A DNA stretch of 64,000 nucleotides from Caldilineaceae bacterium (GTDB lineage Bacteria > Chloroflexota > Anaerolineae > Caldilineales > Caldilineaceae). Made by a program: the position numbers and the translations under genes. The notes below the pieces were generated by a model that worked only from the letters and a program-made list of their open reading frames with translations, searched no databases and was not told the DNA's origin. This document shows, piece after piece, positions 7,391 through 15,874 of the stretch; position 1 is the first letter of the stretch; every line of letters begins with the position of its first letter. The stretch covers positions 1 through 64,000 of the forward strand of contig JAHBVH010000004.1 of NCBI GenBank assembly GCA_019637645.1. Direction: 5' to 3'.

Positions 7391-8851
7391 TTAACGTTCG
7401 CGATTGCCCGTCTGGAACGGCCACAGCTTCGGATTGGCGCGGCGGAAAGGGATTTGTGCCATATCCGGCACGAGCGCGCCCGGTGCGCTGACGTAGAGAA
7501 TCTTGGCGGCAAGGGGCGCAAAATCGGCATAGAAGTGTTGCATAGATTTGACAACCAGGATCTGCTTGGCGGCCGGATCAATCCCCACATTGGTGAAGAC
7601 ATCCGGACTAAACGTTTGGGTCCGATGGCTAATCGCCACAATGTCGATGCCGTTGGGGCCATGGAACGCGACGCTATCCCCCAATTTTCCTCGCCCACGG
7701 GCAAAGCGCTGCGTCGCATTAGCGGCTACCTTGCCCACCCGCACGTGCAGATCAAGCGGGTCGCCCGACATGGGTCCCATTTTGCCGCCAATGCGCAGAT
7801 CCGCGGCGACCCCTTCGCCTAATTCCATGGCCACCGCCACAATCACAGGGTCCCAGATACAGCCAATGGCGGCGTTGCCGATGCCCCGTTCCAACAAGCG
7901 CCGGAGAATAAAGGTCGAATCATTAGGCGCACCACCACCAGCATTGTCGGACACATCGGCCAAGACAACCGGCTGCCCTGTAGTCGCCAAGGCTTCATCG
8001 AGCGCCGCATCAATGGTGTGATAGGTCGGCTGAACGTGATCGCGCATGGCGTAAAATTCGTCGCCCAACTGCTTGGCCAACGCGGCGCCCTGTTCCGGCT
8101 GAGCATCCGTCACCACCAGCATACGCGTCCCCAAGTCGGGGACATCCCCCCAAGGGAAACCATGCCCCAGCGAAAGGGAAAGCACACCGTTCTGCCCTTC
8201 CAAGGCTTGTAGCTTCGCGACAAAGCCCTTCACCGGCTCGCGCGTGGTGTGGTAGACGCCGATCATTTGGCAATCATACATACTGGTCACAGGGTTGCTT
8301 TTCCCGTCCACCGCGTCGGCAATGATCTGAAACAGTTCCTCGGCCCGTTCGACCGGATCGGTGTGTGGATATTCTTTGTAGGTAATCACAGCATCCGCTG
8401 TAGTAATGAGCTGCTGCGTCAGGTGGCAATGCAAATCCAACTCGACCCCAATCGGCACGTCAGGCCCCACCATGTCGCGTACGCGCTGGGTTAGATCGCC
8501 TTCACAATCATCATATCCCTCCGCCACCATCGCCCCATGCATCAAGAGCAAGACCCCATCAACCGGCATGGCCGCTTGGAGATCCGCCAGGACTTCATCA
8601 CGCAACGCTTCGTAGACTGGCCGGAGCGTCGTTCCGGCGGGTACGGCAAAGGCCGCGAGGCTCTCGACCACCGTCCAGCCGCGCGCCTGGCCTAGATCGC
8701 GCCAACGGATCAAGGGCATGGCATAGGAGCGTGGCGTCTCCCCATGGTTACCATTGCGCACGAGATAGGTCTGTTCAAAATTTTGCATGCCCGTGAGAAA
8801 AGGCGAGAAGGTATTGGTCTCGGTGCCGAGTAGCGTTGTAAAGAGTTTCAT
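7391..8851 (-). CDS. M81 family metallopeptidase, MlrC-like
   Basis: The 486-aa protein matches the two-part MlrC family (an N-terminal DUF1485-type domain and MlrC_C). Diagnostic segments are GTETNTFSP at residues 9-17, LLMHGAMVAEGYDDCEGDL, ELDLHCHLT and YKEYPHTD in the N-terminal half, and VLADVSDNAGGGAPNDST and VVKSMQHFYADFAP in the C-terminal half. MlrC of sphingomonads is a zinc peptidase that degrades linearised microcystin. Most homologues have unknown substrates and often lie near amidohydrolases. ATG 8849-8851 has GAGG nine bases upstream; longer in-frame starts lack this. The divergent neighbour is a deacylase, so the pair may process modified or D-amino-acid-containing peptides (inference). 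Confidence 0.87.
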   Translation of the reverse strand: MKLFTTLLGTETNTFSPFLTGMQNFEQTYLVRNGNHGETPRSYAMPLIRWRDLGQARGWTVVESLAAFAVPAGTTLRPVYEALRDEVLADLQAAMPVDGVLLLMHGAMVAEGYDDCEGDLTQRVRDMVGPDVPIGVELDLHCHLTQQLITTADAVITYKEYPHTDPVERAEELFQIIADAVDGKSNPVTSMYDCQMIGVYHTTREPVKGFVAKLQALEGQNGVLSLSLGHGFPWGDVPDLGTRMLVVTDAQPEQGAALAKQLGDEFYAMRDHVQPTYHTIDAALDEALATTGQPVVLADVSDNAGGGAPNDSTFILRRLLERGIGNAAIGCIWDPVIVAVAMELGEGVAADLRIGGKMGPMSGDPLDLHVRVGKVAANATQRFARGRGKLGDSVAFHGPNGIDIVAISHRTQTFSPDVFTNVGIDPAAKQILVVKSMQHFYADFAPLAAKILYVSAPGALVPDMAQIPFRRANPKLWPFQTGNRER

Positions 8852-8909
8852 CAGCAGTAACCTCATAGTGGAATTGATAGAGATGGACCAAAGAGCGGGT
8901 GACAGCGGC

Positions 8910-8918
8910 ATTGTACCA
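8910..8918 (-). promoter_or_regulatory. Extended -10 for the M81 gene
   Basis: Minus-strand TGGTACAAT is an extended -10 about 60 bp upstream of the M81 start. The -35 region is poor. Confidence 0.4.
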
Positions 8919-9004
8919 TACTCTACCCAGCCCTGCATCCTCCCCTGCCCAGGGGCCAGGGTAATCGCGCTAGCATCCGGATCAATCCTGCTGGCATAGG
9001 GACC

Positions 9005-9033
9005 TTTTCAATCCCGCACCGATCAGCTATACT
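9005..9033 (+). promoter_or_regulatory. Candidate promoter of deacylase copy 2
   Basis: TTTTCA (9005-9010) and TATACT (9028-9033) are exactly 17 bp apart, about 55 bp before the deacylase start, in the divergent intergenic region. Confidence 0.45.
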
Positions 9034-9088
9034 GCCTCCAACTTCTATCCTGCTTCAAAAAGCCACAAGCTAACCAGAGAGGTGTTTG

Positions 9089-10702
9089 ATGTCTAGCTTC
9101 GATACACTCATTCGCAATGCCCGCGTGGTTGATGGGACGGGCAACCCCTGGTTTTATGGGGATGTTGCCTTGGCCGCCGATCGCATAGCCGCCATTGCCG
9201 CACCCGGCCAGATTGCGCCGGAACAAGCAGCGACCATCGTTGACGCTACCGGGCTTGTCCTCTGCCCAGGCTTTATTGACATTCAGAGCCATTCGATTCT
9301 CCCCCTCATGCGGGATGGCCGCTGTCTCTCCAAGATTAGGCAAGGGGTTACCACCGAGATCATGGGGGAAGGATGGACACCGGCCCCCTGTGGTGGGCAA
9401 ATTAGCGATCCCTATGCCTTTAGCTTAGTCAATTTTGAGGTTGGCGAATGGCGCGAACGGATGAAAACGTGGCGACGCTTCCGCGATTGGCTCGACGCCA
9501 TGATCGATCATGGGGTTTCGCCGAATATTGGTTCATTTCTCGGTGGTGGCACACTGCGCGCCTATGCCAAAGGCATGGCGATGGGACCAGCCACAGCAGA
9601 CGAGTTGGCCTTGATGAAACGTTTGATGGCCGAGGCTATGGAAGATGGGGCTGTGGGCGTGGCCTATGCGCTGATCTACCCGCCCGACACCTATGTGGAG
9701 ACTGATGAGATTGTGGAAGTCTGCAAGGTGATGGCCCCCTATGGCGGCGTCTACATTTCCCATGTCCGTTCCGAGGCAGCGCGCCTCCACCAAGGGATCA
9801 GCGAAGCGATTGAGATTGGCCGCCGGGCCGCGTGCCCCGTCGAAATCTATCACCTGAAAGCCTCGGGCCAAGAAAATTGGGCGAAGATTCCCGCAATCAT
9901 TGCCATGATTGACCAAGCCCGGGCCACGGGCATTGATGTCACGGCGGATATGTACCCTTACACCGCGTCAGGCACCGGCCTAATGGCAATGTTTCCCACA
10001 TGGGTCTCTGCCGATGGCAAATTTTTCGACAATCTCCGTGACCCAACGACGCGGGAACGCATTCGTAGCGAGATGATCAACCCCGCAGCGGGCTTAATGG
10101 CAAGCCAGCCCGACGCGGTCATGCCAGTGGGCTTTGCCAAGGCTGAAAATCAACCCTATGTGGGCAAACGGCTGGATGAGATCGCCACGCTGCGCGGCCA
10201 ACATTGGATCGACGCGGCCATGGATCTGCTCTTGTCCGAAGAACAGCGAATTGGTACGATCTATTTCAAAATGAGCGAAGAAAATGTCAAGCTACAACTC
10301 CGCCAACCGTGGATCAAAATCTCCACTGATGCTGGCGGCTTTGATCCGGCTTGGGCAAAAGCCCAAGGCCCTACTCACCCGCGCGCCTATGGCACCTATC
10401 CGCGGGTTTTGGGTCACTATGTGCGCGAAATGGGGGTAATTTCCCTAGAGGATGCAATTCGCAAAATGACTTCGGCGGTTGCCGACCGCCTTGGGATTCG
10501 CCAACGGGGTCTCCTGCGCGCCGGGTACTATGCGGATCTCGTGCTCTTTGATCCCACCACGGTTGGCGATCGCGCCACCTTTGCCGATCCACATCAGCTC
10601 GCCGTCGGGATCAGCGATGTATGGATCAACGGGGTCCAGGTGCTGACGAAAGGCATCCACACAGGTGCAACGCCAGGCCGCATTGTCACCGGCCAACGGT
10701 AA
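9089..10702 (+). CDS. N-acyl-D-amino-acid deacylase-like amidohydrolase (copy 2)
   Basis: This 537-aa protein is a close paralogue of the minus-strand gene at 822-2453; the two share long colinear segments such as DGTGNPWFYGDVAL, GVTTEIMGEGWTP and LRxGLLADxVLFDPTTVGDRATF-like stretches. The barrel metal ligands are altered in the same way: HxH is Q66-S-H68 and the Asn-Cys-Gly loop is GEGW (residues 93-96). The later THxR, YHLK and TDAGG motifs are kept. ATG 9089 follows AGAGG by six bases and a TTG directly before it is ignored. The gene is divergent from the M81 peptidase with a 237-bp promoter region between them. Its likely function is hydrolysis of an acylated or cyclic amide; the exact substrate is unknown. 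Confidence 0.82.
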   Translation: MSSFDTLIRNARVVDGTGNPWFYGDVALAADRIAAIAAPGQIAPEQAATIVDATGLVLCPGFIDIQSHSILPLMRDGRCLSKIRQGVTTEIMGEGWTPAPCGGQISDPYAFSLVNFEVGEWRERMKTWRRFRDWLDAMIDHGVSPNIGSFLGGGTLRAYAKGMAMGPATADELALMKRLMAEAMEDGAVGVAYALIYPPDTYVETDEIVEVCKVMAPYGGVYISHVRSEAARLHQGISEAIEIGRRAACPVEIYHLKASGQENWAKIPAIIAMIDQARATGIDVTADMYPYTASGTGLMAMFPTWVSADGKFFDNLRDPTTRERIRSEMINPAAGLMASQPDAVMPVGFAKAENQPYVGKRLDEIATLRGQHWIDAAMDLLLSEEQRIGTIYFKMSEENVKLQLRQPWIKISTDAGGFDPAWAKAQGPTHPRAYGTYPRVLGHYVREMGVISLEDAIRKMTSAVADRLGIRQRGLLRAGYYADLVLFDPTTVGDRATFADPHQLAVGISDVWINGVQVLTKGIHTGATPGRIVTGQR

Positions 10703-10743
10703 TTAGATCCCTCACGATCACATAGAGAACGATTCAAAGGTTG

Positions 10744-10813
10744 GGACGCGGATGTACACAGGTGCACGCGGATAAAAACGTAAATCCGCGTATATCTGCG
10801 TACATCCGCGTCC
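10744..10813. repeat. Nested CGCGGAT/ATCCGCG hairpin
   Basis: GGACGCGGATGTA (10744-10756) pairs with TACATCCGCGTCC (10801-10813), enclosing a second inverted pair ACGCGGAT/ATCCGCGT. A diverged fragment of the same motif (CACGCGGATAAACACGGAT) lies at 15830-15850. Repeats of this style are dispersed in many bacterial genomes. Confidence 0.75.
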
Positions 10814-11204
10814 GACTCTTTTAACAGAGTTGAGAGAAGGGACTACCCACAAACAATGCTTTACAGCGGATATAGTGGGTAGAGACTCGGCGGCATACCC
10901 GTCCACATAACGGCCAATGCAAAGAAAAGCAGCGAGAAATAGGTGGAGAGTTGCTTAGAGGAGACGCGAGCCATAACAATAATTCCTTGCCATTACAAAA
11001 TCTCAAATAAGAAAGGGCAAAAATAAACAGTAACCTATCTTTTTGCTTAGTAATGAGCATATCACGCTAAGTTCCCCAAAATCATTTCAGCTCCCTGTCA
11101 GGGCCACCAATATTGAGCGTTCGTCAATCCAATGCACCATCATCTAGCAATTATGTATTGAGCTGGCTACTCCTGTAACAACACCCAAAAAGTAAAAATT
11201 TATA

Positions 11205-11233
11205 TTGACGTTTTGTGGTAAATCTGCTACAAT
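11205..11233 (+). promoter_or_regulatory. Strong sigma70-type promoter of the primase gene
   Basis: TTGACG (11205-11210), a 17-bp spacer and TACAAT (11228-11233) form the best vegetative-type promoter seen in the window. The predicted start point (about 11240) falls inside the palindromic operator at 11237-11250. Confidence 0.75.
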
Positions 11234-11236
11234 AAA

Positions 11237-11250
11237 CGAACACATGTTCG
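11237..11250. promoter_or_regulatory. LexA (SOS)-box-like operator
   Basis: CGAACACATGTTCG fits the Bacillus-type LexA consensus CGAAC-RNRY-GTTYG at every fixed position. It overlaps the predicted transcription start of the primase promoter, the position expected for a repressor site. Two more CGAAC half-sites follow at 11255 and 11274. Confidence 0.65.
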
Positions 11251-11280
11251 ATTGCGAACCGATTAGATAATTGCGAACCT
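11251..11280 (+). repeat. Direct repeats ATTGCGAACC, 19-bp period
   Basis: ATTGCGAACC occurs at 11251-11260 and 11270-11279. With the operator half-site this gives CGAAC at 11237, 11255 and 11274, about two helical turns apart. They may be extra operator half-sites or short iterons. Confidence 0.55.
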
Positions 11281-11292
11281 GATAGAGAGAAC

Positions 11293-12504
11293 ATGAGGCA
11301 AACAATGAAAAAGAACCCTGAACAAGTCGCGATCCAACCGACTCAACAAACGAATACGGAACGTCTCTTTGCCCACCTCCACCGTGGCGGAGGCTACGCC
11401 CATTTGTGGACCGATGCCGGGCATACGTCCTATTGGTTTCGGACCGACCGCGCGAGCCGCCGCCGTGTGCCAAAGCGTTGGCTCAATCACAATATCTACT
11501 TTTCTGTTCACCCCCTAGCACAGATTCCTCCGCAGAACAGTAGCGGTAGCGGCGACCGCCGCTACATTAGCAGCCAGACCGACTATATCGGTGCGATCAA
11601 TGCCCTCTTTGCCGAGTTTGATAGCAAGGATACAGTCCTACCGTTGGAATATGCACCATACCTGCCCGCTGGTTTCCGGGTGATGACCGTGGCCGAGAAA
11701 CTGACCGCAACCAAAACCGCCAAAGAAATGCTCTTTTATCGCAGCCCGCAACGCTTCAAAGCACGCACATTACACCAACTCCGCGCCCTACCCTACCCAC
11801 CGAGTGTCATCGTAGATAGTGGCGGCGGCTTTCACTGTTACTGGCTGCTCCGCGCGACTGTACCACTGGACGCAACCAACCGCAACGATGTGCAAATTAT
11901 TCAAAATGGTTGGGTCAAGGTGGTCGGTGGCGACCCTGGTGCCGCCGATCTGCGGCGGGTCCTCCGCGTGCCAGGCACCTTCAATCGCAAAGCGGCGTTT
12001 GGTAAGCATGCGCCACAGGTTCACTTTGTCAAAACGGACTTCGATCTGCTCTATGACTATACGACCTTTGAAGAGCTAGTCAACGATTGGCTCTATAGCC
12101 AACGTGCGAAGCAGCGGCGGCGTCAACGCACCCAGCTCTTTCAGGAAGAAAAGCTAGAGAGGCGCGCCCACTTTAATCAGCACCATTCGCTCATTGAATT
12201 GCTCTGTACACACGGCTATCAACTGAGTTTTCAACAGGGCAGCCAAACACGGCTCGCGCGGCCCGGACGCGACCGCTACCACTCATCCGTTGTCGTCTTT
12301 GCCGCCCACGGGGATGTGCCCGAGCGCTCAGTCCACTTTAGCACCAACGATCCCCTATACAGCACCGAAAGAGTCAACGACCAGAGCGGCCAACTCCGGC
12401 GACGCGTCTATGATGCCTTTGCCGTCTATACCCTTCTCGAACATGGCGGCGATTGGCAGGCCGCTTTTGATGCCGCCGCCAAAGAAGGGATGCGCACGAA
12501 TTAA
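11293..12504 (+). CDS. RepB-type AEP DNA primase, orphan
   Basis: The 403-aa protein shows the three archaeo-eukaryotic primase motifs: acidic E108-F-D110 in LFAEFDSKD, His181 in SGGGFHCYW, and D219 in AADLRRVLRVPGTFNRK, the last being characteristic of RepB/plasmid-type primases. The C-terminal 130 residues (RLARPGRDRYHSSVVVF, then STNDPLY) resemble the accessory domain found after AEP cores in phage and plasmid replication proteins. AEPs synthesise primers for replication or repair. No helicase, integrase or replication partner lies nearby. An alternative ATG at 11305 has GAGG six bases upstream. The strong promoter with a LexA-like box suggests damage-inducible expression (inference). It may be a remnant of an integrated element or a domesticated repair primase. 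Confidence 0.78.
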   Translation: MRQTMKKNPEQVAIQPTQQTNTERLFAHLHRGGGYAHLWTDAGHTSYWFRTDRASRRRVPKRWLNHNIYFSVHPLAQIPPQNSSGSGDRRYISSQTDYIGAINALFAEFDSKDTVLPLEYAPYLPAGFRVMTVAEKLTATKTAKEMLFYRSPQRFKARTLHQLRALPYPPSVIVDSGGGFHCYWLLRATVPLDATNRNDVQIIQNGWVKVVGGDPGAADLRRVLRVPGTFNRKAAFGKHAPQVHFVKTDFDLLYDYTTFEELVNDWLYSQRAKQRRRQRTQLFQEEKLERRAHFNQHHSLIELLCTHGYQLSFQQGSQTRLARPGRDRYHSSVVVFAAHGDVPERSVHFSTNDPLYSTERVNDQSGQLRRRVYDAFAVYTLLEHGGDWQAAFDAAAKEGMRTN

Positions 12505-12516
12505 CGTCAATAGAGG

Positions 12517-12551
12517 ACAACGGATTTGTTAACCACAAATCCGTTGTTTCC
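12517..12551 (+). terminator. Hairpin terminator after the primase
   Basis: ACAACGGATTTGT (12517-12529) and its perfect complement (12535-12547) flank a 5-nt loop, followed by TTCC. It lies 13 bp after the primase stop. Confidence 0.7.
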
Positions 12552-12621
12552 TTCACCCGCTGCCACACCTACCCCACAACTTATCTTTTCTCTCTGCGCA
12601 GATGGCATCAGTTGTAACCTA

Positions 12622-12630
12622 TGCTATAAT
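12622..12630 (+). promoter_or_regulatory. Extended -10 promoter of the ABC transporter operon
   Basis: TGCTATAAT is a perfect extended -10, 35 bp upstream of the ATPase start. The -35 is not recognisable. Confidence 0.55.
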
Positions 12631-12665
12631 AGCTCCGAATCATCCCAACAGAGAGGACCGGATCC

Positions 12666-13718
12666 GTGAGCCATTCTCCACCCGCCAAAATTCGTTGTCA
12701 ACAGCTTTGGAAAGTCTTTGGGCCACAACCCGAGCGTGTGGTTGCCGCGCTAGAGGGGGGAGCCTCGAAAGAGGAGCTCCTCCATCAACATGGTCATGTC
12801 TTGGCCGTGCGTGATGTCTCTTTTGAGGTGCGCGCGGGTGAGACTTTTGTGGTTATGGGGTTATCAGGCAGTGGCAAGAGTACCTTGTTGCGTTGTTTGC
12901 CCCGGCTGATTACGCCGACACGCGGCCAGATCTTTATGGACGGCGAAGATATTGCCCAATTAGATGACAAAGCGTTGCGCGAGGTGCGGCGCCATAAAGT
13001 CAGCATGGTCTTTCAGAACTTCGGTCTTTTTCCACACCGGCGCATTCTTGACAATGTTGCCTATGGCCTAGAGGTGCGTGGCGTTAAGAAAAGCGAACGC
13101 CACGCCAAAGCCAAAGCCGTGATTGAACAGGTCAACCTCAAGGGTTGGGAGAATCACTATCCTGGTCAGTTGAGTGGTGGCATGCAGCAACGGGTGGGGT
13201 TAGCCCGTGCCTTGGCGGTTGACCCAACCATTATGCTCTTTGATGAGCCCTTTAGTGCGCTCGATCCGCTCATCCGCCGGGAGATGCAAGATGAGTTGAT
13301 CAAGCTACAGCAACAGCTGCACAAAACCATTATCTTCATTACCCATGATTTTGCCGAAGCGATCAAATTGGCGGGGGCTGCTCGGGGTCGGATTGCCATT
13401 ATGAAGGATGGCGAATTTGTCCAGGTCGGCAGCAGTGAAGAATTAATCCTCCACCCCACCAATGGCTATGTCGCTGAATTTACACGCGATGTGCCACGCA
13501 CGAGTGTGTTGACGGCCAAGTCCATCATGTTGCCTATCCAACCCACCCTCGCCCAGAATCATCCGATTGCCTCCTCCGTGAAACTGGATGCCTTGGTGAC
13601 TTTACTGGCCGATACCGATGCGACGCTACCGGTGATCGATGATGCCGGGCAGATCATTGGCTGCCTGGATCGGCGCACCGTCATGCTTGCCCTAAGCCGC
13701 GATGGAGTCATGCCATGA
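12666..13718 (+). CDS. proV: Betaine/proline-type ABC transporter ATPase (ProV/OpuAA-like)
   Basis: This 350-aa ATPase has the ProV-specific N-terminal extension ([18 protein letters not shown]), Walker [10 protein letters not shown] at residues 65-73, the Q-loop [11 protein letters not shown], signature LSGGMQQR, Walker [14 protein letters not shown] and the H-loop ITHDFAEA. The C-terminus holds a single CBS-like half ([17 protein letters not shown]...), whereas ProV/OpuAA normally carry a CBS pair that senses ionic strength, so the sensor may be reduced. The GTG start has GAGAGGA eight bases upstream. The stop overlaps the permease start (ATGA), indicating translational coupling. The likely substrate is glycine betaine, choline or proline; no substrate-binding protein gene lies adjacent. 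Confidence 0.88.
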   Translation: MSHSPPAKIRCQQLWKVFGPQPERVVAALEGGASKEELLHQHGHVLAVRDVSFEVRAGETFVVMGLSGSGKSTLLRCLPRLITPTRGQIFMDGEDIAQLDDKALREVRRHKVSMVFQNFGLFPHRRILDNVAYGLEVRGVKKSERHAKAKAVIEQVNLKGWENHYPGQLSGGMQQRVGLARALAVDPTIMLFDEPFSALDPLIRREMQDELIKLQQQLHKTIIFITHDFAEAIKLAGAARGRIAIMKDGEFVQVGSSEELILHPTNGYVAEFTRDVPRTSVLTAKSIMLPIQPTLAQNHPIASSVKLDALVTLLADTDATLPVIDDAGQIIGCLDRRTVMLALSRDGVMP

Positions 13719-15712
13719 GCGCGGTGAACTATCCAACCACAGTGACTACCCACACCCAGCGCTGGCGGTGGTCGGGGTATGGAATTGCGCTATTCATCCT
13801 GCTCTTGTTGGCGGTCGGTTGGCAGCGCCTTTTTCCCGAAAGCATCGTCTTTCCAGAGGGTTGGAACTTGGGGTTGCGTGCCCCGTTGGATGCGTTCCAA
13901 TCGTGGGTGATCGGCAACCGGGCCACCCATCCCCTCTTTGTCTATGGCTTTCGCCCTTTTAGCGTTGTGATCGAAACGGTCTTGCGAGCCATCGAAAGCG
14001 TCCTGCTCTGGTTGCCATGGCCGGTTCATTTTATTCTGCTCTATGCCATTGGCTACAAAGCGGGTGGGCATCGCTTGGGTCTCTTGGCGGCTGGTGGGCT
14101 CTTGCTCATGGGCCTATTTGGGCTCTGGCAAGCTAGCATGGAAACCTTTGCCCTCATGGGCGTTGCCGTTAATGTGACGCTGCTCATTGGGATTCCCCTG
14201 GGGATTCTGGCCGCACGGTCCCCACGCGTCGAGACACTCTTGCGCCCCTTGTTGGATGCGATGCAAACCCTGCCCGCCTTTGTCTATCTGATTCCTGTCG
14301 TGCTCTTTTTTGGCATTGCCCGCACCCCCAGTGTGATTGCGACCGTGATCTATGCCTTACCTCCCGTGATCCGCCTGACGACCTTGGGGATTCGTCAAGT
14401 TGCGCCCGAGGCCATTGAAGCGGCAGATGCCTTTGGCTCGACGGCTGGGCAGAAGCTACGCAAGGTACAGCTGCCCCTTGCCCTCCCTTCTATTCTACTG
14501 GGCATTAACCAAAGCATTATGATGGCGCTTGGCATTGTGGTGATTGCGGCGTTAATTGGTGCCAAAGGGTTGGGTCAAGAAGTGCTCGATGGGCTCCAGC
14601 GGCTACGGGTTGGGCAGGCATTGGAAGCGGGCCTGGCAATTGTGCTGATGGCGATAATCTTTGATCGCATTAGCTATGGCTTTAGCCGAGCAAGCCTACC
14701 AGGGGGTCTCCAGCGCACGGCGAAAGCTCCCACCCATTTGTTTGATAATGTCCAGCAAAATGTGCCGGCCATGCTCTTACATTATGTTTATTGGTCCAGC
14801 ATCGTCATCGTTATCTTAGCCCTGGTGTTTGTAGATATGGACAGCGGCCTGTTGCGCGGCTTTCCCGCCAGTTGGCAGCTTTCCATCCGCGAGCCCGTCG
14901 ATGCCGCCGTACGTTGGCTGCGCGACAATCTCTACCAAGTGGGGACATTGCCGATTGGCACCGGCCCCTTCAGCGACTTTGTGATCATTTATATCCTAAA
15001 CCCTGTGCGCGCCTTCTTCACAACCTTTTTGCCCTGGCCTTGCGTCATCTTGCTTTTTACGCTCTTGGGTCATCAGGCTGGCGGTTGGCGCTTGGCCCTC
15101 TTTGCGGGGTTCAGCCTCTTCCTGCTCGGCTGGCTTGGCATGTGGCAACCGAGCATGGACACTTTGAGCCAAGTATTGGTTGCGGTTTTGTTGACCGTAG
15201 CCAGCGGAATTCCGCTGGGCATTTGGGCGGCGCGCAACACCGTTGTCGAGGCAAGCTTACGCCCCCTGTTAGATTTCCTCCAAACGATTCCCCCTTTTGT
15301 CTATTTGGTTCCCGTGATCATGCTCTTTCATGTAGGGCGTGTACCGGGCATCGTAGCTTCGGTCCTTTATGCCTTACCACCGATCATCCGGCTGACAAAT
15401 TTGGGGATTCGGCAAGTGCCAGCGGCTACGATCGAGGCGGCCGACGCATTTGGCGCTACGCCACAGCAGAAGCTACTGAAAGTTCAGCTGCCTTTGGCCC
15501 GGGCAACGATTCTAATGGGGATTAATCAAGCCGTGATGATGGTGCTGGCTATGGTCATTATTGCTGGCCTGGTTGGCGGCGGGGCCCTAGGCTTTGAGGC
15601 CGTAACGGGATTGGCGCGCAACCAACTAGGACGCGGGCTAGAGGCTGGCCTGGCGATCGTCTTGCTAGCCATGGTCTTAGACCGCATCACACAAGGGTGG
15701 GCCCAGCAATAA
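13715..15712 (+). CDS. proW: Fused double permease of the betaine/proline ABC transporter (ProW-ProW)
   Basis: The 665-aa membrane protein contains two full BPD-transporter permease units in tandem. Each unit has a GIPLGIxAAR entry, an FVYLxPVxxLF segment and an EAADAFG coupling loop ([23 protein letters not shown] near residue 240 and [23 protein letters not shown] near 570). Normal ProW is about half this length and works as a homodimer; here both halves lie in one chain. The two halves differ enough in sequence to suggest an old duplication. It is translationally coupled to the ATPase. No periplasmic binding protein is encoded next to it and neither end shows an obvious OpuAC-like domain, so the receptor must be elsewhere. 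Confidence 0.88.
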   Translation: MSAVNYPTTVTTHTQRWRWSGYGIALFILLLLAVGWQRLFPESIVFPEGWNLGLRAPLDAFQSWVIGNRATHPLFVYGFRPFSVVIETVLRAIESVLLWLPWPVHFILLYAIGYKAGGHRLGLLAAGGLLLMGLFGLWQASMETFALMGVAVNVTLLIGIPLGILAARSPRVETLLRPLLDAMQTLPAFVYLIPVVLFFGIARTPSVIATVIYALPPVIRLTTLGIRQVAPEAIEAADAFGSTAGQKLRKVQLPLALPSILLGINQSIMMALGIVVIAALIGAKGLGQEVLDGLQRLRVGQALEAGLAIVLMAIIFDRISYGFSRASLPGGLQRTAKAPTHLFDNVQQNVPAMLLHYVYWSSIVIVILALVFVDMDSGLLRGFPASWQLSIREPVDAAVRWLRDNLYQVGTLPIGTGPFSDFVIIYILNPVRAFFTTFLPWPCVILLFTLLGHQAGGWRLALFAGFSLFLLGWLGMWQPSMDTLSQVLVAVLLTVASGIPLGIWAARNTVVEASLRPLLDFLQTIPPFVYLVPVIMLFHVGRVPGIVASVLYALPPIIRLTNLGIRQVPAATIEAADAFGATPQQKLLKVQLPLARATILMGINQAVMMVLAMVIIAGLVGGGALGFEAVTGLARNQLGRGLEAGLAIVLLAMVLDRITQGWAQQ

Positions 15713-15768
15713 AACTCCGCGTAAGAATATTCTGACAGACAATTGACAGAATGATCAACTTCACCTCA

Positions 15769-15777
15769 TGTTACAAT
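15769..15777 (+). promoter_or_regulatory. Extended -10 upstream of the cyclase pair
   Basis: TGTTACAAT (TGn-TACAAT) lies about 100 bp before the first cyclase. A TTGACA at 15743 is too far away (23 bp) to act as its -35. Confidence 0.4.
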
Positions 15778-15829
15778 CCTCCCCATCGACCACAAAGGCA
15801 GAAAATTAATTATCCCAATGAAGCAATAG

Positions 15830-15860
15830 CACGCGGATAAACACGGATTCTTGTGGATAA
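15830..15860. repeat. CGCGGATAAACACGGAT repeat fragment
   Basis: CACGCGGATAAACACGGAT followed by TTGTGGATAA is a partial copy of the motif that forms the hairpin at 10744-10813. It sits directly before the first cyclase start. Confidence 0.5.
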
Positions 15861-15874
15861 GCGAGCAATCAACC

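Larger units (their letters stand above)
10703..11292. other. Intergenic region upstream of the primase
   Basis: This 590-bp AT-rich gap has no supported gene. It holds the CGCGGAT nested hairpin (10744-10813) and, at its 3' end, the promoter, operator and repeats described separately. Its lower GC than the flanks fits an insertion boundary. Confidence 0.55.
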
